Position numbers and translations under genes: made by a program. From Agelaius tricolor (Eukaryota > Chordata > Aves > Passeriformes > Icteridae), in the NCBI GenBank assembly GCA_023055355.1, contig JALJCS010000012.1:12994501-13058500 (forward strand): DNA of 64,000 nucleotides, written 5' to 3'. Positions within the stretch are counted from its first letter, which is position 1. Each line of letters begins with the position of its first letter. Positions 24,101 to 38,060 of this stretch are shown here, one piece after another. The notes beneath the pieces were generated by a model. The model saw only the letters and a program-made list of their open reading frames with translations, did not search any database and was not told the origin of the DNA.

Positions 24101-27100
24101 TTTCTTTTCCTTCTTCCCCTGCTCTGGGAGTTTTATGTCTGTTCTGTCTATCCACAATGATCTCATTCTCTCCAGCTGACTTGTTTGAGGTAAATAGAAA
24201 CTGCTGTCCTAATTTTGACAGGTAGTTTTGGTTTTTTTTTTTTTAGTAATTTAGTTTGATTTATAACAAAACTGCCATTAAATTAGTCTTATTCCTACTT
24301 CCTGTATGATGCAAATGAGGAATCCCAGATGGCCCAAAACCAACTTCTGGCAGCGTTTCTGGAGCACTAGATTCAGGAGAGAAAAGAAAGGAGATGGTCT
24401 GGCCATTATTTGGCTGCTGCAAAGTCCCTTTCCACAGAGCCTTTCAGCTCCCACTTTTCAGCAGGCAGTATGTGAAAGAGCAGCCTCAGGAAAGGTGAAG
24501 GGAAGCTAAGAACCACAGATTTTTCTTAATTTAGTGGCTGGTCAAAATATTATATGGCTTTTCAATACCCAACTATTTTGCCTCATGACAAAAAAACCTT
24601 TTACAGGGAAAAAAGGTGGCAGCCAATAAAAACAAGGAGAGTAAAAATAGCATATTTAAATGAACAGTTAAATACAGTTACCAGGAAGGCTGAGGTTGTG
24701 AGCAGTGTCCCTGGCAGAAGCAAGGAAACAAGAAAATCTCATGACTCAATCAGTAGGGACTGTGCTTTCAGACTTAGAAACATTTAGGAGCTTTACACCT
24801 TTGAGGGCTTTTTCTCATCCTCTTCTCCCACCTTGCATTGTGTGTGTACATAACTTTATTTGTTAACAGGGGATATGAAGGGATGTTATTCAGATCACTC
24901 CTAGAAAGCTCTCTCTGCAGAGCAGCCATCCCAACTGCTGGCTCACCCTTGTGTACTCCATCCCTTCACTCAGTGGCTGAGAGGGCAAGGGTGAGAGCAA
25001 AACACATTCAGAGCTTCAACACTGAAATGGCCAGGAGTTACTGAAGGGATGAAAAAATGTTAGGTTACAGGCTGTGTGCTGCGAAAGGGAAATGCATCCA
25101 GTCTGAATGGTTCTTCTCTATTGTATTTTTTAGGCCAGTGAGTAAAAGCACACATCCTTTTTTTAAGGCTGGCAGCTTGACTGTTCTCAGCTTACACAGA
25201 AAGGGGCACAGAAGAGGCAAACTTTGAATAGCAGCACAGTTCTGATGAATGTTATCCACTCTGTGTTCAAGACAACTCACCTGTCTACTGTTCATAGAGA
25301 GACTGAAATAAATTGAGAACTTCCAACAGAACCTCAAGAGAACTCTTTTCAAAAGATTTTGAAATTTAATTATTTTTTAGCACATTACTCAACAGAATCC
25401 AGGAGAATGGCTACTTTGAATTCAGAGACTGCAATTTGTGCTTATTTAGTTTGGATGCTCAAGAAGATGAAGTCTCTAACTAAAATAATTCTGATGACTT
25501 GTCAAGATTGGCAAAACCTGACATTGGCAGTACATTTGGTTCTGGCTTTAGGAGGGTAGTTTCAGGGGTGATCTGGCTCTTCACATCCAGACAATCCTAG
25601 GCCTGTGGTGTTCAAGGCAACATACAGATTGATTCTGCATTAGGGAACATGATGGAAAAAAATTCCTTTCTATATAAAGAAAACTAAACAGACTATATGT
25701 ATTGGAAGGCAGAAATATCCTCCAGAGTGGGGAGAAAATGGTGATGGATAAACAGCAGAAGTCCCAGGTAGCCCTGCAGTACCCCAGCACTCTGAATGGC
25801 TGCTCATAAAGCTCCAGGCAGAATTTAGAAAGTGGCCAAAATAGCACATAAACTGAATATCAGGTGCTGACATACCTGGGTCTCTGTCTTCTTCTGCTTT
25901 TCCCTCTTTCTCAGTCTTTTCTCACCCATCAAGAGGATATGTGTAGTTTAAAATGCTGCAGCCAAAATCACTTTTGTAGAGTGTAGAAGATGGAAAATTA
26001 CAGAATCAAGCTAAGAGTACCCTCAGACAAACTGTGCAGGCAGCCTCTGTTCCAGGGTACCTCAAGGAGGAGGGACACTTGGTAGGCACAGAGCACACAT
26101 CCCCAGGAGGCTCCTAATAAATGGCCAGGAAAAAGCCAGATTGTTGTCATGGCAAAGAAAAGGGGTTGACACAAGTTCCTTTCCCTTGTATCCCTGCACC
26201 AATGTAAGGCTATACTGGCCTTTGAGACATTTACACAGTAACATTGTTCTTTGATAAAGGCAGAATGAAATAAGGAAACACCTCTAGCCCCTGTATCTAA
26301 CTCTGGCAGGCAGCTATCTAGCAAATTATCACCTCTGCAAAACCCTTACATACAGGAAAGTCTTCTTAATGTGGCTCTCCCATTGTGCTTACATTCTGCC
26401 TGCTACAATTTAGAATTTAGCTGAAAATATGACTGCAGAACTCACTGTGGCTCAGCTATAATGCTCCCCACATGTAGTGAGAATACTGATTATTACTTGC
26501 ATTCAGGTTCCTAGAGTGGCATTTGTACATGTGATTCAGGAAATACTGAGGTCAGTAATGCTACTTTTGTTACTCTGCTTGAAAAAGCTACATAAACATG
26601 TGTGTTAACCCACTAAATTCTTCCTAACCAGAGATATGTGATATAAATTATAAACAAAAAAAATACCTTTATATCAGCTATTATCATATATTTCCCTTTC
26701 ATTCATCCTCATTTTCAAGATGCTTATTGACAGAAGCCTTTCAAAGATAAAAAGTGTTTAGTAAACATCTTTCCTCAGCAGGAGCATTAAGTAATCTTAG
26801 CAATTATTATGAATTAGATTTTGCTATGGGTATCAGTTTGGTAAATAGGGTAATGTTTGACTCCAGAGAGGGGTCAGACACATTGTGCACAGTATTGCAG
26901 TGACAGACTGCAAAAGCCCACTGAGCACCACCTGGACTAGCAGGGGGCTAGCAGTTTGAATGATGATCTTGAGACTGTTACTAAATATTTCCTGAACCAT
27001 CAGGACTCCTCAAACCACTGTATAAAGCTATTGTGAGGTATTATTATTGCCACAGGCTATTCATATTACCCAATTTAAAGGTTCAACCCCCAAGAGGTAA

Positions 27101-30100
27101 TAGTGATAACATCCCCAGCTTTCCAGTCTAAAGAATAGAAATCACTTGCTTCGAAAATAAAACATAATCTTTAAATTGGACCCTGCTCAAATAGCTACCA
27201 AAGCCAGAGAGAGCTCTATGACAGAATTTCCAACACCTATTGAAAGCAACGTAAATGCAGAAAAAAAATCCCCTCTAAATCACAGATATTCAGGAAAATT
27301 TATACACTGCTAAAGTCAGGCTTCTGCAAAATCTCAGTGGCAGCCTCTTTCTGTTCCTGATACCTGATGTGTCTTCTTCCAAATGAGTATCAGACAGAAT
27401 GAAGTTTCTTCTTGTTTTAGTAAGAGTAGGCCATTTAATCCTGCTCTTCATCTCTTCCTTCTGCTGTTCATGAGCAGCCCAGATTGCTGTTTATCAATAT
27501 ACATTTGTTCTGTTGAGTTATTACAAATAATTCTCCAGTTCTCAAACATAACTCTAGCCTTTTATTCCCCCTATGCCCTAGGACTGTAATTGAGACAGCT
27601 GATGATGTATGTAGCTGAATATAAACTTCCATAAACAGAGGCTGTGAGCTGGAACTCAGCTGCACGTAGGCCATCCACACACTTTTTCCACTCTGACTCC
27701 TTCTCCCTGCATCCACTTGGGGAAGTTGTTTTGGCTGATTCCACGTCACACCAATGACCAACTGGAGTGAGGAAAAGGCTCCTGGCTAAATGTCCACAGT
27801 TCTCAGTCAGCACACCAGGAATCCCAGGTGAGATGCACTCCTTTTCTCTTCTGAAAGGGATCTGCACTCTCCAGGCAAGCCTCAAAGCTTTGCAGCTGTT
27901 TGTGGAGCCTGTCCTCTCCACCTCTCCAAAGACAAGGAACTTGCTGCAGCAATCAAAACTTTACTGGCTGTGTTTGTTTTTCATATAGTGCAGACAGGGG
28001 ATATTAGGCAGGAATTTTCTTTACAATCACCGTTTATATCATTTACTCTTGTTCTTTTCATCCCAGAGAAAGCCTAACCTTTTCCCATGGAATTTCTTTA
28101 AAGTGAGTCACAGAAGTCAACTGCTGCCCAGGCACTCACAGGAAAGGAGGATTTACATTTCATGTGTGTTTTTAGGAACACTCTCCTGTCACACCATTCA
28201 TCTCCATGACTAAATTAGGTCATTCTTTTGCTTTTCCCCTCTTTGTATTGTAGAGGAAAACAGACGTGATTTATCAGTCTGTCATTATGGAGGAGGCTTC
28301 ATTCTGAATTTGTCCATTCACTTCTAACTCCAGGCAAACTTCAGCCTGTGATTCCCATCATTTTGGGGCTCCATAACCAGAGAGCATGACTGGGCAAAGA
28401 CTTGGATACTTTGGTGATTAAATATTTATAAAACACCTAATTTAGGTGGATGGGAGCAAGGAAGCAGCACTTCTCTGTGACGTGGTCTCCCCACAACCCA
28501 CTGGAAACTATTTGGCAGTAAGCAAAGATGCAGAAAGCAGGTACCAGCAAACGTGCTCTGTTTCTCCATGTGTGCTGTGCCTGAGGTGCCTGTTGATGGC
28601 AGGTCCCTGGGGGACAGCAGGTGACACTGGCAATGGGACCTCAGCCCCCCTGCACAGCACCTGGCCCCTCCTGCACTGCCCTACTGCTGTAGGGGACCCT
28701 CTGCCTTTCCAGTGGTGATGGGGAAGAGAATGCTACTCTTAAGGATTGAAATGCTTTCCAGACTTCTACAGATTTTAAATTAATTGAATGAATTCTTAAT
28801 CTCACACCAAAACACCTTTGGGAGCTGCCTATGTAAACTTTCAAACCAAAGTAATCTTTTGCACTTGGGATCTGTTCTATTAATAGCATGGAACTGATGG
28901 GACTTGGAAGAAACTCAGTTACTGCTCCACAGTCCCAGAAATCTCCAACAAACAGGGTCCTGTCTAATGAAATCTAATATAATCATTAATTCAAGGATCA
29001 TTATTTAGAGTATTCCATCACATACAAAAACTTTAGACACAAAATTGCTAGATTAACAGGAGCATCCTCATCGTTCCACCGGACTGCTATTTTTCTTTCT
29101 TTTGGGAGAAAAAAAATTATAGTACTTATATTTTAACATGAGAAGAGACACTTGATCAGGTGTTCTGACCAGAATGTCACACTCACTGCATTTCTCTTTC
29201 ATACACTCATATTACAGCCAAACATGAACATGTGTTGGATTAAAGCATTTTGGTCCTCAGCAGAGTAAACTGTTGATGCCATGCTGACAGCCTGTTAACA
29301 CCATCAGCTATTACTAGAATGGCTGTGGGAGTTTGCAGGAAGGCATTTGCAAATGCTTTATCAATACAGATTTACCTCAGCAGCAGCAGGACAGACAGCA
29401 TCACTTGTTGCAGCCTGGGTGGAAAATGCCTTATTCTTCCTCCTTGCCAAAGAAAAAGCACCTGAATCAAAACGAATTGCAGGGAGACAGCTCAGGAGCT
29501 GTCTGGGGTGGATGCTAAAAGTCTCAGGGAAGGAATGAAGCTTCAGAAATTGCAACAGTTTTCCAATTTTTACCTGTAATCAGGCAGCACACCTCCAAAG
29601 AAAGCTTTTCTTTCCAAAGTAGGCTCTCATCACGCTCTTTTATCCAGTCACTCCAGACTGCAGCTTGATTATTCAGCTGAGATTTCAAGCCCTGATATTT
29701 TTAGCACCATTTTCTTGCTTTTTCCCTTTGTCAGCAGGTATATTTGCATTTTTAAGTAGTCAAATTCTAATAATAAATGTAGGTTAGTGAAAAATCCCCC
29801 AATCTGTACCTAGATATAAATACTGCTCTGGCTGGATCTGAGCTGGGATGCAGAGATTTATCAGTGGTGTTAGGTGCCCTCTGGACCAGGTAGCTCCTTG
29901 TCTTTGACTTTGCCCATCTTGGCTCAAAGGATTTTTAAGTGTTTTGCAGATGTTTACACCTCAGTACCCCTCAATACCTCTTTCTGAAAAGATAAAAACT
30001 TCACTTGTGCACACTTCTCTCTGCAAATTTGGTTTGAGTTCCTCTCATAGTGAGAACTTTTACTAAATTTCACCACATAATTACTGAAGTACAAATCCCC

Positions 30101-33100
30101 AGGAAAAACAATTTGCTGAAAAGATTTCATATTTGCAGCTTAAGAGATGCTGATTAGTTGGTGTTTTACTCTGGCATCAAACTGTAGTATCTTCCTTAGA
30201 GCATGCATAACCACTGATTGTTTTAAATTTATTTTCATTCCTTTTCATTAATATGCAATTTGGCACAAATATTTTATTCAGCTACGCATATTGCTTAAGA
30301 AGTTGAACACCATAAATGACGCACAAGCACTGTACAAAAATTTAGTTGATTTATTCAACAGATTTTGCCTTCTTCTGTCTTGTTTTCTTCTCTACCACTA
30401 CCACATTAACTAATTCTTTTTTTTTTATTTTCCTATATTTTCCCTTTTTTTTTTTTTTTAATGTTCTGCAACACATAGGTAAGTTCTTGTTCATTTCAAT
30501 GGCTGGCTTTAATTCTTGGTGCAATCTAATATTAGCTTACCACCTCTAATAGCCCTTCCAAAGTTTGTTCAGTGGAAAGGACAGGGCACAGTGAGCCCTT
30601 GTCTGTGCTGAAAAACTTTGCTTGTGTTTCTTTTCTGTCCCAATCTGGCACCAAGCAGAATTCAGGCATAAACAGTGTCGGCAAGCTCAGCCTGTCTGCT
30701 GAAAGACCTATATTTTCCATGAGCCACAAATCCTGCTCTCAGAAAAACTAGACTATAAAACAGTGTGCTCAGTCCCTTCATGCAGTGGGATAAAAAAAAA
30801 AAAAAAGTTTTATACCAGTTAAAATGCAAAATTGGCTGCAGGAGCAAAGGAAGGCAGGATTTAGGTGTTGATGTGCAGGTCTTTGGCAGACCTACACACT
30901 CTTGCAGTATGAGGATTCATTTTGTTCACATTCCCCAGAGCAAGTGTTGCTCTGTGTGGTTATGTGTGGCTGGAGGGAGCCACAGTAAGAGCAGGAGGCT
31001 GAACTTGAGCTGAAATATTGCCTGAGCTTGGGAAAGATCATAAAGAAGCAAAGGAACAACTTGCAGCATGTACCGACTGCTGGAGGGAGCTCCTCAGCGA
31101 TGAACATGACAGCTCAGTTGTACAGCAGGGTACAACTAAACAGAAAGCAGACAGCACAAAGAAATGCTTGTGCAAGGTCAGATACCCTGGGAGGCTGTGT
31201 TGTTCAAATTGTGCCAAAAACATCCCCACATTCAGGAGAAACTGTACACTTCCAAAAGAGCAGGATTACACTTCAGAGCAGGAACGTGCAGCCAGGACCC
31301 CAATTAGAAAACACTTCTGTACTGATGAGCTGGTCATACACAATACCAGCAAAATGCTGCTGTAAACCCCAAGGTCAAGGCAGCCCCAAAGTCTTGAGTG
31401 TCTTCAGGGCCAAAATATATGACTGGGTCATTTAAATTAGCAAGTTACCTTTTGTTTATACTTCTCTTTTTATGAATAGCTTTAATTACAGCCTTCAGCA
31501 CAAGCCTCAGTTATCCTGGGAGTTTCCATGCAGCCTTTGCTGCCCACAGCTCTCTCCTGGGGCTCCTGGGAGCTCAGTGAAGCACCACAGTGCCAGCCCT
31601 GCCTCCCAGCCCCACAGGCAGCGCCATGCAGAGCTGCAGTGGCTGCACACTCCCCTTTGAACTGCACCTTTGTCCATGCAGGGATGTGCAGTTGCATGGG
31701 AATTCTCCTGAGGTTGAACATCTCTATGGCATTCCCTCTGCAGCACAGGAATCAAGGAACTGGAGGCTCCTGACCAGTGGTACCTGCACTGCACTAGCCC
31801 AGTGCACCTTTGTTTTTTGGCATGCATTTGCCCTTGGGACTAAGGGTGGTTGTGCACCAGGGGCACTGGGAGCTGTGAGGTCCTGGCACACACAGCTCTG
31901 TGCTTGTGCTCAGCCTCCCACCAGGGTCTGCCTGCTCCTTGGAAAAGGCAAGCAACAAAGGAGAAATATCACCTGCCTCAGATGCTACCACCTGCCCTGG
32001 TTCAATAACGAGGCCAGCTAAAGGTTAAACCAGCTGAGGCATAAACAGCAAGTTTAAATTTAACAAAATAAAAAAATAAAAAAAGAGAGAGAGATGAAAA
32101 CAAAACCAAAGCTGAGGGGGGCTGACAGTCCACACCACAGCCATTCCCACTGAGCCATCTCAAGTCTAGGGGGCTAAATGCACCTTAAGACATAAATCAG
32201 TGACTTTAAACCAGCAATGAAATCAGCCTGTTTCCTTGATGCACCCTGCTGTGATATATTAATAACTTTTTGCTTTCTATAGTAAATTCTGTCAGAAATC
32301 ATAGTCCAATTCCAAATTATACCATTTACCAAGCCTAATGCAACTTTAAGGACATTACACAGTATTTTGTCTAAGCATTTTAAATCAATCATGATTATCA
32401 TGCACATTTTTTAATTTTCCTAGTGGTGTGTAATTGCATTTGAAGCTTAGGATTTTGCTGCTTTGGTGGGAAAGACACATCTAGCTTTCCACACTCATGT
32501 AGGGAATACATACTTTGGAGATAGTGTAATGTGAAATTCCTCCACTGAGAAAATCAGAATGACATCTAAGGAAACTGCCTGAAGATCTCAGAGCCAGGTT
32601 TAAGCAGTAGAAAGATAATTTCTGTGCTAACACTGCCACCCATTGAAAAATAAGAGGCACAGTCATTGTATGTCCCTGTTTTCCTCTCTTCTTCCTCTTT
32701 GGTATGCTGCAGTGTTTTCATGGATATTTTCTCCTCATTGCTGTCTTTAATAATGTTATCAGGTACAAATTGTATATAAACTAAACCTGTGGTAGGTCAA
32801 ATATAGCTATAAACCAGAAGATAAATTGTCTCCAGAACCAAATCAGTAACATATGGAAGTCTCCCTGTGAATGGTGACAGGGAGCTACTGAACCCCAGCA
32901 CAAACACATGGCATGTATCACCATATACATCATGAAAGTACATGCAGAGCCCTGACCCAACAGCATTCCACCAGCTGGGCTCTACCCTGGGAGAGCTGAC
33001 CTTTTCCTTTGTTAGAGGAAGAATCTCCCTCTGACCTCTGGCTATTTTCTCTGCAGTTCTTATACCTTTTTTATCTCCTGCCTCATGAATGTTAAGATCA

Positions 33101-36100
33101 AACCACATGATTGCTTTTTGCTTAACATGGCTCTTTACCTTGTGGTGGAGTGGTGGTTTCCCCTTGATGCAGCCCATAGTTGTTTCCTTGCCCTGGCTGT
33201 GGGAGGTTTCCTCATCTTCAGGTGTCTCTGGTTTCACAGCTTCTTCCCTGAATCCTGCTTTCACCATTTCCTCTGGCAAATTATTAACATCCATCTCATA
33301 CAATGGCCATTAGCAGTGAAACACTTGAACCATGCAATTTTACAGTAAATTCCCTTGCACAAAGATTTGATTTTCTTTATTATCTCCTGCATTTCCCAAG
33401 AGTTACCCCTGCACCTACAGCACAGGGAGTTAATTTAGCTCAGGAAACCAGCTGCTCTCTCCTTCCCTAACTCATCTTTTGCTGTGCAATCCTCTCCCAC
33501 TCTCAGCTTCTGGTCAAAGTTATTCTTGTTAGTAAAGCCAGCACAAGGTACATAAGAGATGTAAAGGCTGTCCTTGGGTCAACAAAAAGACCCAAGGAGA
33601 CTCTTTTATGAACCTTGCAAATATGAAATAAAATGATTTTTAAAAGGCAAACTGTCATACTTTAATACTTTAAAACAATGCTCCTTCTCTTTTCCAATTA
33701 GCGAGGTTATTAGCAAAAACCCAATCTTGCTTATGACTAAAGTAGTAAATCACTTTTTTTAAACACTTATAACTTTGTTTTCTGGAAAGTGGAATTAATT
33801 ATGTTTTTCTATTGAGCAATATCATATAAATTATGGTGTTCAATAATAATATTCAATAATATATGGTGTTCAATAACATTCAATAAGATATGAACGCCAG
33901 GGTTTTATTAAGTGACTGCATCTCCTCTGCAACTAGAGATAAAAAACTTACCAGGATGGCACAGATGGAAAGGTCATTAACAGAGGTAGAAAAATCCATC
34001 TGCAAATCTCACTCTGTAAAGGGTTTTACATAACAGCTCAATCTTACTGAGATGCTATTGAATAACAGGCAGCACGCTGGAAATCTTCCAATGCAGATCC
34101 ACAGCCTGGATTTATGGACAGGGGGTTAAATCATTGTATTGCTTATTGTCTGAAGGATGGAGAGTGGAGAGTTCTGGACTGGTGATTTATTAAATATTGA
34201 TGCTGTTATGATTCTTTCAAAATGAAAAAAAAAGACAGCTCAAAGAATGATTTTTTTTCTTCATTTAACAGAGTTTCAGAAATGAGCAAGTCTCCAGAAG
34301 TTCTTGAATAAATTTAAGACTAACCATTCTTCAATTAAATAGCAACATTGAAAAATGAGATGCTAAAGGCAATAAGATACTGTTTGGGTAACTAGAGAAT
34401 TAGCCCTGGACAGCTTTAGTTAGGACTTCCCATGCAATATTTTTACCTTCATGAAAGAGTGTGAACTGTTTCACAAGACAGAAGTTTATGAGGTGTGTAA
34501 CCAGAGTTATCCAGTTCCCCAGCTGATGGAAAGTCCCTCCAAGTCCAACGCTCTCTCTGTTGTTTTATGATCTGAGGTTGCAGAACTTCTTTCCAGTTCC
34601 TACCACAATTCTGGCAAATCTAAGATGCTTAGCTGCCACTTCTTACTCCTTAGCTGGATTCACTTATTCTCTCAGGTTATCTAAATTTTCACCTGATTTG
34701 CTAAATACATGGTAAAGGAGTAAACTGCAACAATCTGACCACTAAACTTGAGCAGCACAAAATCAAAAAAATCTAAATGGGCAACAGTAAAACTTACACA
34801 ACTTCACTGTTGGGTTTCACTGTATTTGAGAAACCTGTGTGTAAGCACAGATATATTTGCTTTGAGTAGGCTTCACACAATTGTCACTGCTTGCAACTGA
34901 AATTCTCCTTAAGATACAAGAATTACTACAAGATCAACTTACACATCTTGATGTGAGGTTGATCTTTCTTAATGATTTGCATTCTCCCATTCTTTCCTTA
35001 CTGCCCTACAGAGATGTACATTAATTTTTCTACATAATTTTGTGTGCAAGATTATTGGAACAATGCTGCTTCCAGGACTTAGGGTGAATAACTAAGAAAA
35101 AAAAAATGGAATGAAAAAATTTTAATTACTTGGAGGAATGAAAACAGTCTCCTGGTTATGTCCTATTAGGCCAACCTCCTAACACCTCACTTAAATTTGC
35201 ATACCCCCCCCAGTTTAATGTCAGCAGATGAATTTAGAATACAAAATCCTTTTCACCAAAGGCAAAGGTAACCCTGTTTTGTCTACTTGCAAAATATTAT
35301 TCCATCCATCCCTCAAACAGCCATTGACCTCATTGTAATGCAAATTGTAAATTTAAATTCTATGCAGCACCTGCCATGGAAGTAAATAGGTACTTTCAAA
35401 TACTCCCAAACAATGTTTATAAAAATATTTGAATAACTGCTGAAGTGCAGGGATCAAATATGCTTGAGCCTGGGACTTCAGAGCTACAGACAGAAATGAA
35501 GCTGTGTGTCACCCCTTGCAGGAAAAATAATAATGATGGACTGAGCCAAGTGAATCCCTAGAGGACAGCTCTGGTTTCTAATACATGTACCTTCTACTCC
35601 TAACTCAAGGAGCCAGAAAATTTCAGCAGATTTTAGCAAGATTGGATTTCCTCGTTAACAGATGGTCGATAAAGCACAAGATATTTTTTTTTCATTTACA
35701 ACAATTAAGTTATAATAAGTTAATTCCCTAAGAATAGTGCTGATGAATCAAAAATGCACCTCCAGCAACTCCATATACAAAGAAATTCAGCAGCAGAAGC
35801 TAATTTAACAAGGAGTAATATACAATTTAAAGACTTTCAGAACAGTCTGGACTGTTGTCCCAAATTTGCACAATTATTCCAACATCAAAGAGAATCCAGG
35901 TACCCAGCAGCAATGGCATTTCTCTTTTTTTTTGCTTTTTGACTGGCCAGAAGCAGCCAATAAATTGAAAATACTGAAGAGAAGGACTCTTCAGCAGGAC
36001 CAGAATGCAACTGAAAATACTGGCAAGGACTTCTCCCCACAGCTGGATGCCCAGAACCATTCTGTGCATGTGCTTGTGTGCAGGGGTAAGAAATTGCAAC

Positions 36101-36599
36101 TCATCCATTGCTTGGACATTTAAATAAAATATTTAAATAATTTAAATAAAGCTAAAAATGCTAAGAAGTTTACCTGCCATTCCATGTGTCTGCTTTTGAA
36201 GTGAAGCTGCTCTGTTTATGCAGAACACTTGTTCTGTTTACTCTGTGCCCTCAAAACAACAGACAGACTCACAATCTGTGAAAACCATGGACTAAATGAG
36301 GAGCACAGAGGACTGGAGAAACTGAGAAGTAACTAACAGTTTTTCCTTGCCTCAGGCCACACTCCTGCACAAGGCAATTATTAAAGGATTATGAAACAGA
36401 AGCAGGCACAGACAGCTTTATTTCCTGTCACCTCTACACTTCTGTTGATGAACATGCAAGGCTTAAGTTTCAGAACAGCCCAAATAAGAAAACTAGGTCA
36501 TGCTCAGGAGGAGTCATATTTGAGAATGTATCCATCACTAGAGGTGGTGGGTGGACCAGGTGCCCACCAGGCCACCCCATGCCTCCCCTTCTCAAAGGG
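18131..36599. other. Intergenic region between PLOD2 and the PLSCR1-like gene
   Basis: About 18.5 kb of AT-rich DNA upstream of PLOD2 and downstream of the scramblase. I recognise no conserved exon, RNA gene or identifiable transposon. Poly(T) runs lie near 30419-30461, an A-run at 30790-30805, and a short repeated ATGGTGTTCAATAA motif near 33833-33890. The longest frame is the minus-strand one at 32797-33303, listed separately. Confidence 0.6.
32797..33303 (-). CDS. Unrecognised orphan open frame, possibly one exon
   Basis: A minus-strand frame about 168 codons long, the longest outside the GC-rich islands and the PLOD2 flank. Its first ATG (33293-33291) has a strong Kozak context (G at -3 and +4) and lies just after an in-frame TAA. 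The first 50 residues are acidic and hydrophilic (for example PETPEDEETSHSQGKETT) and end at LHHK, where AAG|GTAAAG forms a good splice donor. The remainder is less protein-like, with a hydrophobic C-terminus. I know no homologous family. A frame of this length can occur by chance in 64 kb, so this is a candidate only. Confidence 0.15.
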   Translation of the reverse strand: MYEMDVNNLPEEMVKAGFREEAVKPETPEDEETSHSQGKETTMGCIKGKPPLHHKVKSHVKQKAIMWFDLNIHEAGDKKGIRTAEKIARGQREILPLTKEKVSSPRVEPSWWNAVGSGLCMYFHDVYGDTCHVFVLGFSSSLSPFTGRLPYVTDLVLETIYLLVYSYI

Positions 36600-36960
36600 A
36601 CAGGGGAGATAAAATATGACACAAAACAACTTGTAGGTTAAGATAAAGCAGTTTACTAGAAGAAAAGTTTGTGTGTGCATAAACAAAGTAAAAAAAAAAA
36701 AAAAAAAGAGAAATTTTATTCTGTTCTTCCCATTGGAATGCCCAGCCACTTCCTGGGAAGCAGGGCTTCAGCATGGAAGTGATTGCTTGGGAAGGCAAAC
36801 ACTGCAAAAACTGAATGCAGCACCTTCCTCCTCCTTTTCTTATCTTTGATACCTGAGCTGATGTCATACATTGTGGAATGCCCCTTTGGCCAATTTGTGC
36901 CAGCTGGTCTGGCTGTGTCCCCTGCCAGGACCTTGCCCACTCCCAGCCTCCTCAAGGCAG
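36600..36960. mobile_element. Fragment of an endogenous retrovirus or LTR
   Basis: The sequence resembles an avian endogenous-retrovirus LTR region as I remember it. Landmarks are TTCCCATTGGAATGCCCAGC, CACTTCCTGGGAAGCAGGGC, GAGCTGATGTCATAC and GCCAGCTGGTCTGGCTGTGT. An 18-base A tract lies at 36690-36707. No coding remnant of gag, pol or env is readable. Orientation and outer limits are uncertain, and the identification is from memory without a database search. Confidence 0.45.
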
Positions 36961-36961
36961 G

Positions 36962-37330
36962 TGGTGACATATTTTATGAAAAATCCCTTTGCCAGGATCT
37001 TTTCTCCTGAGAAGCTGGGAAGCTTCAGCTTCTCCATGTTTTGCTGCTTTGGAATGTGATCTGGAGAATTGTTTCCCCAGCATGTGAATTGTTTTTACTT
37101 GATGACAAATCAAAGGTCCAGCTGTGTTGGGATTCTGGTCAGTCACAGGTTTTTATTATTCATTCCTTTCTAGCTTTCTGATGTCTCCTTTCTTCTCTTT
37201 CTTTAGTATAGTTTTAAGATATCATTTTCTTTTAATACAATATATATTGTAAAATAATACATCAGCCTTCTGAGACATGGAGTCAAGATTGTCATCTCTT
37301 CCCTCATCCTGGGACCCTCAAACACCACCA
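36962..37330 (+). mobile_element. Solo LTR of a passerine-type endogenous retrovirus
   Basis: An element of about 370 bp starting TGGTGACATATTTTATG and ending CACCACCA (TG...CA). Internal landmarks are ATCTTTTCTCCTGAGAAGCT and CAGCCTTCTGAGACATGGAG, which I recall from a solo LTR frequent in songbird genomes. It abuts the LTR-like fragment on its left, which suggests nested or serial insertion. I could not establish a target-site duplication. No viral genes are present. Confidence 0.6.
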
Positions 37331-38027
37331 TAAGGTGGAATGCTGGAGAGAAAGAGCTGGGCCAGCACTGCTCAGCTGCACCAAAACACTGCTGGGCTCT
37401 CAGCAGGGCAAAGCACAGCTCTGTGAGGGCTGCTGGGGAAATAAACTCCAGCTCACACACACCCAGGACACCAGAGTAACTATATTTTACACTCATTCCA
37501 GATAGCTCTGTTCAAGTGCATTCCTTTGCTCTGAATGTATATATTTGATAGATGGAAACAACAGAATGTGAACACCAAGGCAAAACTACCAAAGAAGAAT
37601 ACCCAGGAAAATATCAGTGTCTCCTTATTAGGCTTAGGTTATTATTAATATTGAATATAGAAGTAGTCCTCTCTTTTAGGAATCAAAGTATTATTATAGT
37701 AGTTATAAATAACTACTATAATTAGTTACTTTAAAATTGCAGAGTTCTTGGGGGAAAAAAAGGTTGCTATACATTTCTCTAAATGATATTATTGATCTGT
37801 CCAGATAAAGAGTTCTTATTTGAATACTACAAATTATTTCACCATATTAAAAAAATAATAGATAAGACCATAAAGCTTTTAGCTTACAGAAATGTAACTA
37901 TAACATGTACATTTCTCATATTCTTACTGGAGGTCAGCAATTCATTGGAAAGTTGGGAGATCCATGTTCTTCTTCCTTCCATAGAGAACATCTAGATTTC
38001 ATTACCAAAACTCCTGCTTGCTGATGC
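37331..38027. other. 3' flank or 3' UTR of the PLSCR1-like gene
   Basis: About 700 bp between the LTR and the scramblase stop codon. No AATAAA or ATTAAA occurs on the minus strand here. The first such hexamers downstream of the stop are inside the LTR, so the 3' UTR may run through this stretch. Confidence 0.4.
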
Positions 38028-38060
38028 TTAATTACCACTATGCTCAAAAAACATGAAGTC
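38028..38060 (-). CDS. PLSCR1: PLSCR1-like terminal coding exon
   Basis: Acceptor TCCCCTTAG is followed by [10 protein letters not shown] and TAA. DFMFFE is the invariant end of the helix in this family. The extracellular tail is only a few residues long, as is usual for scramblases. Confidence 0.92.
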   Translation of the reverse strand, partial: DFMFFEHSGN

